From: Desulfobulbaceae bacterium
Lineage (GTDB): Bacteria; Desulfobacterota; Desulfobulbia; Desulfobulbales; Desulfocapsaceae
Assembly (NCBI GenBank): GCA_011391225.1
Contig: JAABQY010000006.1
Span: forward strand, 1-35,895
Direction: 5' to 3'
Length of the DNA: 35,895 nt
This document shows, one piece after another, positions 24,453 to 33,511 of the stretch. The notes under the pieces were generated by a model. That model was not told the origin of the DNA, ran no database searches, and saw nothing but the letters and a program-made list of their open reading frames with translations. Positions within the stretch are counted from its first letter, which is position 1, and each line of letters begins with the position of its first letter. Made by a program: the position numbers and the translations under genes.

Positions 24453-24912
24453 TTTTCCCTCTGGAATCAAGAAGGGTCTTGAGTTCATCCATAAATTCGT
24501 TGACATCTTTAAATTGTCGATATACCGACGCAAACCGCACATAAGCCACCTCATCAAGGCGCGGCAGTCCCTCCATTACCCATTGGCCGACAACCTGGGA
24601 ATGAATTTCTTTTGCTCCATAATCCTGCAGTTTCCGCTCGATCTCATCGGTGAAATCGTCAATTTTGTCTCGACTAACCGTCCTTTTTTCGCATGCCTTC
24701 TGCAACCCGGCAATAAGCTTGTGTCGATCCCATGGTTCTCTGCGACCGTCCTTTTTTACCAGTACCGGCAACATGACTTCAAGCCGTTCATAGGTTGTAA
24801 ATCGCTGATTGCACGCCAAACACTCCCTTCTCCTTCTGGTAATTGTCGCATCTTTATTAAGACGTGAGTCAATTACCCTGTTATCAAGATGTCCACAATA
24901 CGGGCATTTCAT
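24445..24912 (-). CDS. nrdR: Transcriptional repressor NrdR
   Basis: NrdR represses ribonucleotide reductase genes in response to ATP and dATP. The 155-residue protein has an N-terminal zinc ribbon with Cys3, Cys6, Cys31 and Cys34 (CPYC and CLAC), a basic RRRRE stretch, and an ATP-cone domain over about residues 49-139 (VLVKKDGRREPWDRHKL). The nrdR-ribD pairing is widespread. It is separated from rpiB upstream by 132 bases holding a long hairpin. Confidence 0.96.
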   Translation of the reverse strand: MKCPYCGHLDNRVIDSRLNKDATITRRRRECLACNQRFTTYERLEVMLPVLVKKDGRREPWDRHKLIAGLQKACEKRTVSRDKIDDFTDEIERKLQDYGAKEIHSQVVGQWVMEGLPRLDEVAYVRFASVYRQFKDVNEFMDELKTLLDSRGKNE

Positions 24913-24982
24913 GTGACAACCTCCTTGAGTTTGTGTGCACCTACAAGCAATATCGTATCCTTATGTTATAAAACAATAGAAA

Positions 24983-25024
24983 CAAATAAAGCCGATTTTG
25001 CATCAGCAAAGTCGGCTTTATTTG
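24983..25024. terminator. Long near-perfect hairpin between rpiB and nrdR
   Basis: The arms CAAATAAAGCCGATTTTGC and GCAAAGTCGGCTTTATTTG (19 bp, one G-T pair) close an ATCA tetraloop. It probably terminates the fatty acid operon after rpiB; on the minus strand the sequence after the hairpin is moderately T-rich. It may let only part of transcription continue into nrdR-ribD. Confidence 0.78.
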
Positions 25025-25044
25025 TAAAAAATAGACCCCTATCA

Positions 25045-25497
25045 TCAATCACTAAACTTAAGGATCCTTTCTTGATGCCTCCCCCCGGAAAAGCTCGTCT
25101 CGAGCCATACACGAACCATCTCGACAGCGGTATCGACCTCAAGAACCCTGGCTCCTAAACAAAGAATGTTGGCATTGTTATGCTCTCTACTCATCCTCGC
25201 TGTGAACACATTCGAGCAATTGGCTGCTCTGATACTCCTGTACCGGTTGGCTGCAATAGACATTCCTATTCCTGTTCCGCAGATCAGTATTCCCATCTGA
25301 CACTCACCTTTTAAAATGAGCGACACAGCTTTCTCAGCAAAATCAGGATAATCGACCGAATCAATCGAAAAACAGCCAACATCGGTAATATCATGCCCGT
25401 TCACGTCAAGCCATCTCTTTATCAACTCTTTCATTTCAAAACCACCATGATCAGCAGCAATGACTATCTTCAACCTTCCCTCCGAATTATCTGTCAA
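25045..25497 (-). CDS. rpiB: Ribose 5-phosphate isomerase B
   Basis: RpiB interconverts ribose 5-phosphate and ribulose 5-phosphate. The 150-residue protein has IAADHGGFEMKE (13-24), SVDYPDFA, the catalytic cysteine in LICGTGIGMSIAANR (Cys73) and REHNNANILCLGAR (104-117). Its start overlaps the fabF stop by four bases (ATGA), so it is translationally coupled to fabF. rpiB directly after fabF is a recurrent arrangement in Desulfobacterota. Confidence 0.95.
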   Translation of the reverse strand: MTDNSEGRLKIVIAADHGGFEMKELIKRWLDVNGHDITDVGCFSIDSVDYPDFAEKAVSLILKGECQMGILICGTGIGMSIAANRYRSIRAANCSNVFTARMSREHNNANILCLGARVLEVDTAVEMVRVWLETSFSGGRHQERILKFSD

Positions 25498-26735
25498 TCA
25501 GTGAATCTTTTCATAGCTATCACGGCGTTGGTGCCACCAAATCCGAAAGAATTGGAAAGGGCGGAACGAATAGTCATTTTTCTGGCAACATTTGGCACAT
25601 AATCCAGATCACACTCGGGGCTCGGTTGGGCAAGGTTAATAGTTGGTGGCGCAATCTGTTCATACACACTCAGGGCGGTAAAGACCGCTTCTATGCCTCC
25701 GGCTGCACCTAACATGTGACCCGTCATAGACTTGGTGGAACTGATCGCCAGCTTTTGCGCGTGTTCACCAAAGACCGTCTTAATTGCCTGCGTTTCGCAT
25801 TTATCATTAAGCGGTGTTGAAGTACCATGGGCATTGATATAATCAAAATTATCGGGTGAAATACCCGAATCTTCGAGTGCCATCCGCATCGCCCGCATCC
25901 CACCCTCTCCGTTTTCAGGCGGGGCTGCAATGTGATATGCGTCACTGCTCAAGCCATAACCACATATCTCAGCATAAATTTTTGCCCCCCTGGCAACGGC
26001 ATGGTCAAACTCCTCAAGAACAAGCATCCCAGCACCCTCGGACATGACAAAACCATCCCGATCCATATCAAACGGTCGAGATGCAGCCTTTGGATCCTCG
26101 TTGCGAGTTGAAAGCGCTTTCATTGCAGAAAATCCTGCGACCCCAAGGCCACAAATCACTGCCTCTGTCCCGCCGCTGACAACCACATCACACATCCCAT
26201 ATTTGATGTGGCGGTAGGCTTCACCAATGGCATGAGTACCGGCGGCACAGGCAGTGGTCATACAAAGGTTCGGCCCTTTTGCCTTCAAGGCCATGGAGAT
26301 TTGTCCGGAAGGCATGTTCGGAATTACCATCGGTATAAAAAATGGGGTGATCTTTTTTGGACCCTTTTCTACACATATCTGATGATATTTTTCAATGGTC
26401 GGTAAGCCTCCCATACCACATCCAGTAATGACACCTACTCTCTCACAATTCTCATCGGTTACAATGAGACCGCTGTCTTTCATTGCCATTTGCGCCGCCG
26501 CCAGGCCATATTGCACAAAGAGGTCGAGATGCTTTATCACCTTCTTGTCAAAAAAATCCTCAGCAATAAAGTCTTTCACTTCAGCAGCAATTTTTACTCC
26601 GTAATCACTGGTATCAAAGCGAGTAATGAGATCAACACCACTGATTCCCGAACAGATATTCTGCCAGGTTTTCTCAACTCCGGTACCAAGTGGGGTCACC
26701 AATCCCACGCCTGTAACTACAACCCTTCGCTTCAC
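25494..26735 (-). CDS. fabF: Beta-ketoacyl-ACP synthase II
   Basis: FabF elongates acyl-ACP by condensation with malonyl-ACP. The 413-residue enzyme has the active cysteine Cys163 (TTACAAGTHAIG) and the two catalytic histidines in NAHGTSTPLND and TGHMLGAAGG. The start is GTG 26735, chosen because AAGGAG lies eight bases upstream and the protein then begins MKRRVVVTGVG; an open frame to 26795 has no support. It follows acpP by 86 bases, as in the common acpP-fabF pair. Confidence 0.96.
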   Translation of the reverse strand: MKRRVVVTGVGLVTPLGTGVEKTWQNICSGISGVDLITRFDTSDYGVKIAAEVKDFIAEDFFDKKVIKHLDLFVQYGLAAAQMAMKDSGLIVTDENCERVGVITGCGMGGLPTIEKYHQICVEKGPKKITPFFIPMVIPNMPSGQISMALKAKGPNLCMTTACAAGTHAIGEAYRHIKYGMCDVVVSGGTEAVICGLGVAGFSAMKALSTRNEDPKAASRPFDMDRDGFVMSEGAGMLVLEEFDHAVARGAKIYAEICGYGLSSDAYHIAAPPENGEGGMRAMRMALEDSGISPDNFDYINAHGTSTPLNDKCETQAIKTVFGEHAQKLAISSTKSMTGHMLGAAGGIEAVFTALSVYEQIAPPTINLAQPSPECDLDYVPNVARKMTIRSALSNSFGFGGTNAVIAMKRFTD

Positions 26736-26821
26736 GATAGTTACTCCTTTTCGTTTCTTTTTTACTGGTACACAGTGCAAACGGGGGGCAAACAATTGCT
26801 GCTTTGTGCCATGAGTTAACG

Positions 26822-27052
26822 CTATTTTTTCTTCTTTACATAGTCAATAGCGTCCTGGACCGTGGTAATTCCCTCGGCATCTTCGTCGGGAATCTCTATA
26901 TCAAAGCCTTCTTCCATTGCCATGATCAACTCGACGAGATCAAGGGAGTCGGCACCAAGATCATCAACAAAAGAGGCATTGGGCACAACTTTTTCTTTTT
27001 CGACACTTAATTGCTCAACGATGATATCGATCATTTCCTGTTCGATTGCCAT
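26822..27052 (-). CDS. acpP: Acyl carrier protein
   Basis: This is the 76-residue acidic carrier of growing acyl chains. The phosphopantetheine serine is Ser36 in [10 protein letters not shown], followed by the helix-III pattern [22 protein letters not shown]. The start is ATG 27052, preceded by GGGAG seven bases upstream; an ATG six bases earlier is too close to this site. It lies between fabG and fabF. Confidence 0.96.
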   Translation of the reverse strand: MAIEQEMIDIIVEQLSVEKEKVVPNASFVDDLGADSLDLVELIMAMEEGFDIEIPDEDAEGITTVQDAIDYVKKKK

Positions 27053-27142
27053 TTTCATTCTCCCTTCTGGAAAGTAGACACAATTTTCCCAAACTGTGTG
27101 CATTGTTGTTTTTTGTTAATAAGAATTTTTCCGCTTACCCTG

Positions 27143-27886
27143 TTACATGTACATCCCACCATTTACATGGAGTGTCTGGCCGGTGATATAACGCCCATCA
27201 TCAGAGACCAGATAAGCCACTGCCCCTGCTACATCCTCAACCTTGCCGAAGGAGGCAAGGATAATTTCCTTTTTAATTTGTTCCCGAGCTTCTAGCGAAA
27301 GCAGCTCAGTCATTTCAGTTTCAATATAGCCGGGAGCAACACTGTTGACGGTGATATTGCGGGAAGCATATTCACGGGCCATTGCCTTAGTCAGCCCAAT
27401 CATTCCGGCTTTGGCGGCTGCGTAATTAACCTGTCCGGGATTACCGGCAAAGCCTGAAACCGAAGAAATGTTAACAATCCGTCCCCACTTTTTCTTCATC
27501 ATCTCGCGCGTTGCAGCTTTTGCACATAAAAATGCTCCTTTAAGATTGGTATCAATAACCACATTCCAATCGTCTTCTTTCATCCTGGCCATGAGACCGT
27601 CTCTGGTAATTCCAGCATTATTTACCAAAATATCGACAGACCCCGCCTCGCTGACAATTTTTTTAAAGGTGTTTTGCACAGATGTGCCATCAGCCACATC
27701 GAAGCCGATGATCTCAGCGCGGCCCGCAGCCTGCCGAATTATTGCAGCAGTCTCTTCAGCAGCGGTTGAACGGCTGACGTAATTGACATACACCAAGGCT
27801 CCCATTGAAGCGAGTCGAATGCAAATCGCTCGGCCAATTCCGCGGCTTCCACCGGTCACAACGGCAACTTTTCCTGCGAGGTTCAT
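27143..27886 (-). CDS. fabG: 3-oxoacyl-ACP reductase
   Basis: FabG reduces beta-ketoacyl-ACP with NADPH. The 247-residue short-chain dehydrogenase has TGGSRGIG (11-18), NNAG (89-92), Asn114, and the catalytic Ser142, Tyr155 and Lys159 (NISSVSG, YAAAK). The C-terminal GRYITGQTLHVNGGMYM is typical of FabG. The start codon overlaps the etfA stop by four bases, so a fatty acid synthesis gene is directly coupled to an electron-transfer flavoprotein gene. Confidence 0.95.
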   Translation of the reverse strand: MNLAGKVAVVTGGSRGIGRAICIRLASMGALVYVNYVSRSTAAEETAAIIRQAAGRAEIIGFDVADGTSVQNTFKKIVSEAGSVDILVNNAGITRDGLMARMKEDDWNVVIDTNLKGAFLCAKAATREMMKKKWGRIVNISSVSGFAGNPGQVNYAAAKAGMIGLTKAMAREYASRNITVNSVAPGYIETEMTELLSLEAREQIKKEIILASFGKVEDVAGAVAYLVSDDGRYITGQTLHVNGGMYM

Positions 27887-29076
27887 AGTCTGCGACGCTC
27901 CTCGACTTTGGCAATGAGTTTAGGGATAATTTCGTACAGATCGCCGACCAATCCATAGTCGGCTACATTAAAAATAGTTGCATGTTCGTCCCTGTTAATG
28001 GCGACTATGGTTTCGGCAGACTGCATGCCGGCCACATGTTGCACAGCACCGGAGATTCCACAGGCAATATACAATTTGGGGGCAACTGTCTTTCCCGTCT
28101 GTCCCACTTGATGAGGATAGGGAATCCAACCGGCATCGACCACTGCCCTTGACGCAGACACCTTTGCCCCCAAGGTATCCGCAAGTTTTTTGATGAGTTC
28201 AAATCCCTTTGCAGTTTCAAGCCCACGTCCTCCGGAAACGAGAATATCGGCATCTTGAATATTAACCGTAGACGCTTCGCCAACAACCGACTCTAAAACT
28301 TTCACCCTGCTTGCCAAAAGATCAGCCGGTGGAGTTACGACAACGACTTCCCCTTGGCGCTCAGCATTAAAGTCCAAGGCCTTCATGACCTTCGGCCTTA
28401 CCGTTGCCATCTGGGGTCTTGACGACTCGCAAACAATCGTCGCCATGATATTGCCACCAAAGGCAGGTCGTGTTTGTAAAAGTACGCCATCTTGATCGCG
28501 GATCTCAAGATGAGTGCAGTCAGCGGTAAGACCGGTATTGAGTGTCGTTGCCACCGCTGGAATAAATGAACGACCGATAGCGGTGGCTCCGGCCAATACA
28601 ATCTCCGGACGAAAATGCTGGGCAAGATGGGTAAAGACCGCCGAGTAGCTGTCTTCTCTGAAATCTCGTAAAGCTTCGTGGTCAACTAAAATGACTGTAT
28701 CGGCACCGTGACCAATAAGAAGTTGAGCCGTCTTTTTAGTTTCAAAGCCAAGAAGAATAGCACTCAACTTTACCCCTCTTTTATCGGCAAGTATTCTTCC
28801 AATACCTAAAAGTTCAAGAGAAACCGGCGCAAGCTCTCCTCTTCGATACTCACAGAACACCGAAACGCCAGACCACCCTGATAAATCCACTTGGGCTTTC
28901 CTGCCGCTGACATCAAGGGTAAGAGCACCAACATCACAGCTTTCTACACAGGCACCGCATAAATTGCACAATTCACCAACCACCGCCAAACCGTCCACAA
29001 TTGAGAGTGCTCCAAAAGGACAATTCACAGCACATATCCCACAACCAATGCAAAGCTCTTCACTCACTTTCAACAT
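27883..29076 (-). CDS. etfA: Electron transfer flavoprotein alpha subunit with N-terminal 2[4Fe-4S] ferredoxin domain
   Basis: Residues 1-54 are a bacterial ferredoxin domain with two CxxCxxCxxxC clusters (Cys9, 12, 15, 19 and Cys37, 40, 43, 47). The rest is a complete EtfA of about 340 residues, with the C-terminal FAD-binding domain signature [18 protein letters not shown], then [21 protein letters not shown]. The fusion lets electrons enter or leave the flavoprotein through iron-sulfur clusters, as in ferredoxin-fused ETFs of anaerobes such as those in caffeyl-CoA reductase and lactate dehydrogenase complexes. It is 17 bases downstream of etfB and overlaps fabG. Confidence 0.94.
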   Translation of the reverse strand: MLKVSEELCIGCGICAVNCPFGALSIVDGLAVVGELCNLCGACVESCDVGALTLDVSGRKAQVDLSGWSGVSVFCEYRRGELAPVSLELLGIGRILADKRGVKLSAILLGFETKKTAQLLIGHGADTVILVDHEALRDFREDSYSAVFTHLAQHFRPEIVLAGATAIGRSFIPAVATTLNTGLTADCTHLEIRDQDGVLLQTRPAFGGNIMATIVCESSRPQMATVRPKVMKALDFNAERQGEVVVVTPPADLLASRVKVLESVVGEASTVNIQDADILVSGGRGLETAKGFELIKKLADTLGAKVSASRAVVDAGWIPYPHQVGQTGKTVAPKLYIACGISGAVQHVAGMQSAETIVAINRDEHATIFNVADYGLVGDLYEIIPKLIAKVEERRRL

Positions 29077-29093
29077 AGATCCTTCCTGCTCCC

Positions 29094-29873
29094 TTACAGA
29101 TATGGTAACAACTTTTTTACAAGCTGGTCTATCTGCTCATCAAGAGTGCCTGTCAACACTGATCGCTCGCCCCTGGCCGCAGGAGGAAATACATTGACAA
29201 CTTTTGTAGGTGAACCGGGAAGGCCAATGCAGGCCGGGTCAGCTTCAATGGTTTGGGCATTGAACTTGATGATTTCTGCCTTTTTCGCTTTCATTTTCCC
29301 TTTTATCGAGGGAACCCGGGGTTCATTAATATCTTTCACAACCGAAAGCAACGCAGGATACTCTACGGCAACAACGTCAAAGCCATCATCCATCATCCTT
29401 TCGGCAACCAACCCACTCGCAGTCGCCTCACGTATCCTCTGAACACATGTCATGTAGGGAATACCAAGGCGGGTGGCAAGACCAGGACCGACTTGAGCAG
29501 TATCTCCATCAATCGCCTGCTTACCGCACAACACCAAGTGGAAATCACCGATTTTCTTAATGGCATGTTCGAGCGTATAAGCGGTGGCCCAGGTGTCTGC
29601 ACCGGCGAAAGAACGATCGGAAATAAGCACGGCCATGTCAGCACCGCAGCTTATGGCCTGGCGCAGTATCTCTTCTGCCTGAGGAGGTCCCATGGTAATT
29701 ACAACCACTTCACCACCCAACTTTTCCTTCAGGCACACAGCCTCCTCGAGGGCATACTGATCATAGGGATTCATGATCGATTGCACCCCCTCACGCGCCA
29801 ATGTGTTGGTAATCGGATCAAGACGAACATCTTTGGCATCCGGAACCTGTTTAATACATACAATGATCTTCAT
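29094..29873 (-). CDS. etfB: Electron transfer flavoprotein beta subunit
   Basis: This 259-residue protein begins MKIIVCIKQVPD and has NPYDQYALEEAVCLKE (35-50), the nucleotide-binding CGKQAIDGDTAQVGP (116-130) and MTCVQRI. The DGDTAQVGP loop is shared with EtfB proteins of anaerobic, NAD-linked and often electron-bifurcating systems, although sequence alone does not prove bifurcation. It lies between the acyl-CoA dehydrogenase gene and etfA, the usual order of a dehydrogenase/ETF module. Together with EtfA it should exchange electrons with the upstream dehydrogenase. Confidence 0.94.
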   Translation of the reverse strand: MKIIVCIKQVPDAKDVRLDPITNTLAREGVQSIMNPYDQYALEEAVCLKEKLGGEVVVITMGPPQAEEILRQAISCGADMAVLISDRSFAGADTWATAYTLEHAIKKIGDFHLVLCGKQAIDGDTAQVGPGLATRLGIPYMTCVQRIREATASGLVAERMMDDGFDVVAVEYPALLSVVKDINEPRVPSIKGKMKAKKAEIIKFNAQTIEADPACIGLPGSPTKVVNVFPPAARGERSVLTGTLDEQIDQLVKKLLPYL

Positions 29874-29954
29874 TCAAAAACCTGAATTTGTTCGAAGTCT
29901 AACAATTTTCCATTCAAAATACTGCTGATTTTCCTGCAAAACAGGACGATCATA

Positions 29955-31103
29955 TTACGAATATTCTTTATTCAGCTCCTGGCCGATAACATTTCTCTGG
30001 ATCTGATTGGTGCCTTCATAGATCTGGAGGATCTTTGCGTCCCTCATCATCTTCTCGGCAGGGTATTCACACATATAGCCATATCCACCCAGCACCTGAA
30101 CGGCATCGGTGGTAACTTTCATCGCTACATCAGTAGCATATACCTTGCAAATTGACGATGCCTTCGACATATCTTTAGGGTGTTCTTGAATATGTTTGGC
30201 TGCGGCATAGACAAGAGCACGGGCCGATTCAATCCCGATAGCCATGTCGGCGAGCATATGCTGTACCGCCTGGAAGGCAATGATCGGTTTGCCGAACTGG
30301 TTTCTTTGTTTAGCGTATTTCACCGCAACATCAAGGGCACCCTGTGCCAGGCCAACGCCGAGCGCGGCTATTCCCGGACGTGACAGATCGAGGGTCTTCA
30401 TGACCGTAATAAATCCGGTTCCAGGTCGACCTATCATCCGATCTTTGGGAATACGACAATCTTTAAATATGAGCTCAGTAGTGGACGATGCCCTGATGCC
30501 CATTTTCTTTTCCTTTGGTCCACAACTAAAGCCTGGGTCTCCTTCTTCGACCACAAACAATGATGCTCCTCGCGGACCACGACTGCGATCGGTGATCGCC
30601 ACCACCGTATAAATCTGAGCTTCACCGCCGTTGGTGATCCATTGCTTGGTGCCATTGAGAACCCACTCATCACCGTCCAGGACCGCCGTTGTCTGGATAC
30701 CCGAGGCGTCGGAACCGGCATTTGCCTCGGTCAAACCGAAGGCGCCAAATTTTTTGCCGGTGGCCACATCAGGCAGATACTTTGCTTTCATCTCCGGCGA
30801 ACCGGCAAGAATAATTGGATAGACGCCTAGAAAATTTGCCGAAAAGGCAGTTCCGACCCCAATGCACCCACGCCCCAACTGTTCAACCGTCAATACAATA
30901 TCAAAGCAACCTCCGCCAAAACCTCCATATTCCTCAGGAATCGGTACTCCAAAAAGGTCAGCACGCGCCATTTCCTTGAGGATCTGCCGTGGAAACTCAT
31001 GTTTTTCATCAAGCTCGGCGCGATTGGGAATAATTCGTTCATCAGTGATCTGTCGTGCTGTATCGACGATCATCTGTTGTTCTTCCGACAAGAAATAATC
31101 CAT
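29955..31103 (-). CDS. Acyl-CoA dehydrogenase
   Basis: This is a 382-residue FAD enzyme of the short/medium-chain acyl-CoA dehydrogenase class. Visible motifs are AFGLTEANAGSDASG and WITNGG (FAD binding), RNQFGKPI, and the C-terminal QIYEGTNQIQR. The glutamate of that motif (residue about 363) is the catalytic base position of the medium-chain enzyme and is conserved. The start is ATG 31103, which gives the family opening MDYFLSEEQQMI with GGAGA upstream; the open frame to 31166 extends without support. It sits between fabH and etfB. The enzyme may oxidise acyl-CoA, or run in the reductive direction as an enoyl reductase. Confidence 0.93.
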   Translation of the reverse strand: MDYFLSEEQQMIVDTARQITDERIIPNRAELDEKHEFPRQILKEMARADLFGVPIPEEYGGFGGGCFDIVLTVEQLGRGCIGVGTAFSANFLGVYPIILAGSPEMKAKYLPDVATGKKFGAFGLTEANAGSDASGIQTTAVLDGDEWVLNGTKQWITNGGEAQIYTVVAITDRSRGPRGASLFVVEEGDPGFSCGPKEKKMGIRASSTTELIFKDCRIPKDRMIGRPGTGFITVMKTLDLSRPGIAALGVGLAQGALDVAVKYAKQRNQFGKPIIAFQAVQHMLADMAIGIESARALVYAAAKHIQEHPKDMSKASSICKVYATDVAMKVTTDAVQVLGGYGYMCEYPAEKMMRDAKILQIYEGTNQIQRNVIGQELNKEYS

Positions 31104-31173
31104 ACTCTCTATCTCCAGTTTATACCGCAAGGGTATAAGTTTCGTAAGAGCAGACAAGCTGCTCAACTCAGCT

Positions 31174-32148
31174 TTACCACTTAATCAAGGTTGCACCCCA
31201 AGTGAAACCGCCACCAAAGGAACAAAACAACACCGTGTCACCTTCAGCAATCAAGCCATGGCGATTTGCTTCATCAAGAGCGATAGGAATCGAAGCAGCA
31301 GATGTATTACCATACTTGGATACGTTTATAAATACCTTACGCAGTGGTATATCAAGACGATCAATGAGATTATTGAGAATCCGCATATTAGCCTGGTGCG
31401 GAATAACAAAATCTATGGCATTAATATCGATATTTTGCTTCTGCAGAAGTCCGCGTACGGAATCCTCCATCGCTCGCACTGCATGCTTGAAAACCTCGCG
31501 ACCCTCCATTTGAATGTAGGCCCCGCTGTTACCAGCAACAAGAAGATCAGGATTAAGGCTTTCCGGTGCGTGCATATAAAGTAAATCCCAAAGACTGCCA
31601 TCCGACCGGTGATTTGAATCGATAAGTCCGCGCTCGGAATCGGAATGACCCAAAACGGCCGCGCCCGCACCATCGCCAAAGAGGATACAGGTGTTTCTAT
31701 CTTGCCAATTCAAACGACCTGACAGGGTTTCCGCCCCGATCACCAAGATCTTCATGGAATGGTCGGTTCGAATGTATTTATCTGCCAGATCTAATCCATA
31801 CAGAAAGCCTGAGCAGGCGGCATTGAGATCATAAGCAAAGGCATTTTCAGCCCCCAGTTCACTCTGTACGAAACATGCACTGGACGGCATCAGCATGTGC
31901 GAGCTAATGGTTCCGACAACAATCAGCCCCAACTCCTTAGCAGACACTCCGGCTGCTGCCAAAGCCTTTTTTGCGGCATTGGTAGCCAACTGATACGTCT
32001 GTTCGCCTCGGCCTCCGATATGCCGGCTTTCTATGCCTGTTCTGCTCCTGATCCACTCAGCACTTGTATCAACAATGGTTTCAAGTTCAAGGTTGGTGAG
32101 GATCCTCTCCGGAAGACAAGATCCGGTGCCTAGTACAACTGTTCCCAT
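31174..32148 (-). CDS. fabH: Beta-ketoacyl-ACP synthase III
   Basis: FabH starts fatty acid synthesis by condensing acetyl-CoA or a branched acyl-CoA with malonyl-ACP. The 324-residue protein has the catalytic triad Cys112 (NAACSGFLYGLD), His251 (IPHQANMRI) and Asn281 (YGNTSAAS). The start ATG shares one base with the plsX stop. The neighbouring acyl-CoA dehydrogenase starts 70 bases after its stop. Confidence 0.96.
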   Translation of the reverse strand: MGTVVLGTGSCLPERILTNLELETIVDTSAEWIRSRTGIESRHIGGRGEQTYQLATNAAKKALAAAGVSAKELGLIVVGTISSHMLMPSSACFVQSELGAENAFAYDLNAACSGFLYGLDLADKYIRTDHSMKILVIGAETLSGRLNWQDRNTCILFGDGAGAAVLGHSDSERGLIDSNHRSDGSLWDLLYMHAPESLNPDLLVAGNSGAYIQMEGREVFKHAVRAMEDSVRGLLQKQNIDINAIDFVIPHQANMRILNNLIDRLDIPLRKVFINVSKYGNTSAASIPIALDEANRHGLIAEGDTVLFCSFGGGFTWGATLIKW

Positions 32149-33167
32149 CAGTTCTCCAGTTCTACAACATTCTTACTGGCAGCAAGACTTTCGAGAATAT
32201 CCTGGTTAATATTTCGTTTGACCATTTTTGCTGCTTCGAGAATAGCATTTTTAATAGCTTGTGAACTTGACTTGCCGTGGCAGATTATCCCAACTCCGTC
32301 AATACCAAGCAGCGGTGCCCCGCCATACTCCGCATAATCAACCCGTTTTCTAAAGGATTTAAAGGCATGTCTGGCGAGGAAATAGCCAATTTTTGCGGAA
32401 AAAGATTTCAGGATCTCATCGCGCAACATGAGCATGGCAGCTTCTGCCAACCCTTCACTGACCTTCAAGCAAATGTTGCCGACAAAACCGTCACAAACTA
32501 TGACATCGACATTGCCTTGAAAGACATCACGGCCTTCGACGTTACCGATAAAATTCAAAGAACTCTGTCCCAAGAGAGGATATGTCTCTTTTATCAGACT
32601 GTTTCCCTTGCCTGTCTCTTCACCTATGGTTAAGAGCCCTACCCGCGGATGGGGGATATCTATAATTCTTGATAAGGCCGAAGCCATAATCGCAAACTGA
32701 AGAAGATGCTGTGGTCGGCAATCAACATTGGCGCCGATATCCATAAGCACTACCGGCTTTTTCAGAGTTGGAAAGATGGATGCGATCCCGGGGCGGGATA
32801 TCGAACCGAGGCGACCTAGTTTACGCATCGCTGCAGCCATAGTCGCACCGGAATTCCCTGCACTCACTGCGGCGTCAGCTTCTCCACGACGGACCAAATC
32901 GAAAGCGACCACCACCGAAGCATCTTTCTTTTTTCGCACTGCTTCGACAGGATGCTCATTCATTTCAATGACTTGGGAAGAATGAACAATCTTAATCAAC
33001 TCTGCAGTCTTTCTGTCAGGGGCGAGAGTACGCAGATGCTTTTGCAGAAGACTTTCGTCTCCGACCAAACTTACACCAAAGCCCGTCTGTTCAACGGCCA
33101 GCAGTGCCCCGGCAATCAATTCCTCATGGCCATGGTCCCCTGCCATGGCATCCAGGGCTATTTGCAC
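32148..33167 (-). CDS. plsX: Phosphate acyltransferase PlsX
   Basis: PlsX converts acyl-ACP to acyl-phosphate for phospholipid synthesis. The 339-residue protein has the family sequences IALDAMAGDHGHEELI near the start, AGNSGATMAAAMRKLGRL near 103-120, LMDIGANVDCRP near 137-148 and VCDGFVGNICLKVSEGLAE near 205-225. It follows rpmF by nine bases and overlaps fabH by one base, the very common rpmF-plsX-fabH order. Confidence 0.95.
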   Translation of the reverse strand: MQIALDAMAGDHGHEELIAGALLAVEQTGFGVSLVGDESLLQKHLRTLAPDRKTAELIKIVHSSQVIEMNEHPVEAVRKKKDASVVVAFDLVRRGEADAAVSAGNSGATMAAAMRKLGRLGSISRPGIASIFPTLKKPVVLMDIGANVDCRPQHLLQFAIMASALSRIIDIPHPRVGLLTIGEETGKGNSLIKETYPLLGQSSLNFIGNVEGRDVFQGNVDVIVCDGFVGNICLKVSEGLAEAAMLMLRDEILKSFSAKIGYFLARHAFKSFRKRVDYAEYGGAPLLGIDGVGIICHGKSSSQAIKNAILEAAKMVKRNINQDILESLAASKNVVELEN

Positions 33168-33176
33168 AACTTTCTC

Positions 33177-33365
33177 CTAGGCTACTTCGGTGTCGAGAAC
33201 AAAAACTGTCCTTCCCTTATATTTGCCACAGCTGCTGCACAACCGATGCGGCTCTTTCGGCTCACCGCAATCACTGCAAAGTGAAAGGCCGGGTGCAGTC
33301 AGGGCATCATGGGAACGTCGAAGTCTGGTGCGGGAATGTGAATGTCGTCTTTTAGGTAAAGCCAT
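33177..33365 (-). CDS. rpmF: Ribosomal protein L32 (zinc-binding form)
   Basis: This 62-residue protein opens MALPKRRHSHSRTRLRRSHD as in bacterial L32 and carries four zinc-ligand cysteines, Cys30, Cys33, Cys43 and Cys46. It is therefore the zinc-requiring C+ version. The start is ATG 33365, preceded by GGAGG. It lies between yceD and plsX. Confidence 0.96.
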   Translation of the reverse strand: MALPKRRHSHSRTRLRRSHDALTAPGLSLCSDCGEPKEPHRLCSSCGKYKGRTVFVLDTEVA

Positions 33366-33511
33366 TGTATCCTCCAAAACAGGTATGTATCATACCATTG
33401 AAAAGTTTTTTTAGTCCCTTGCAAATACTATTCGCATGTTTTTTCATGATTTTTTCGTAAAGAAATGTATACGCCTCGAGAAGGCACTGAAAAGATTTCC
33501 GTTTATTCGGG

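Noticed and set aside
29253-29885. 210-residue plus-strand ORF over etfB
   Set aside because: It is antisense to etfB, which has full family motifs, and has no support of its own.
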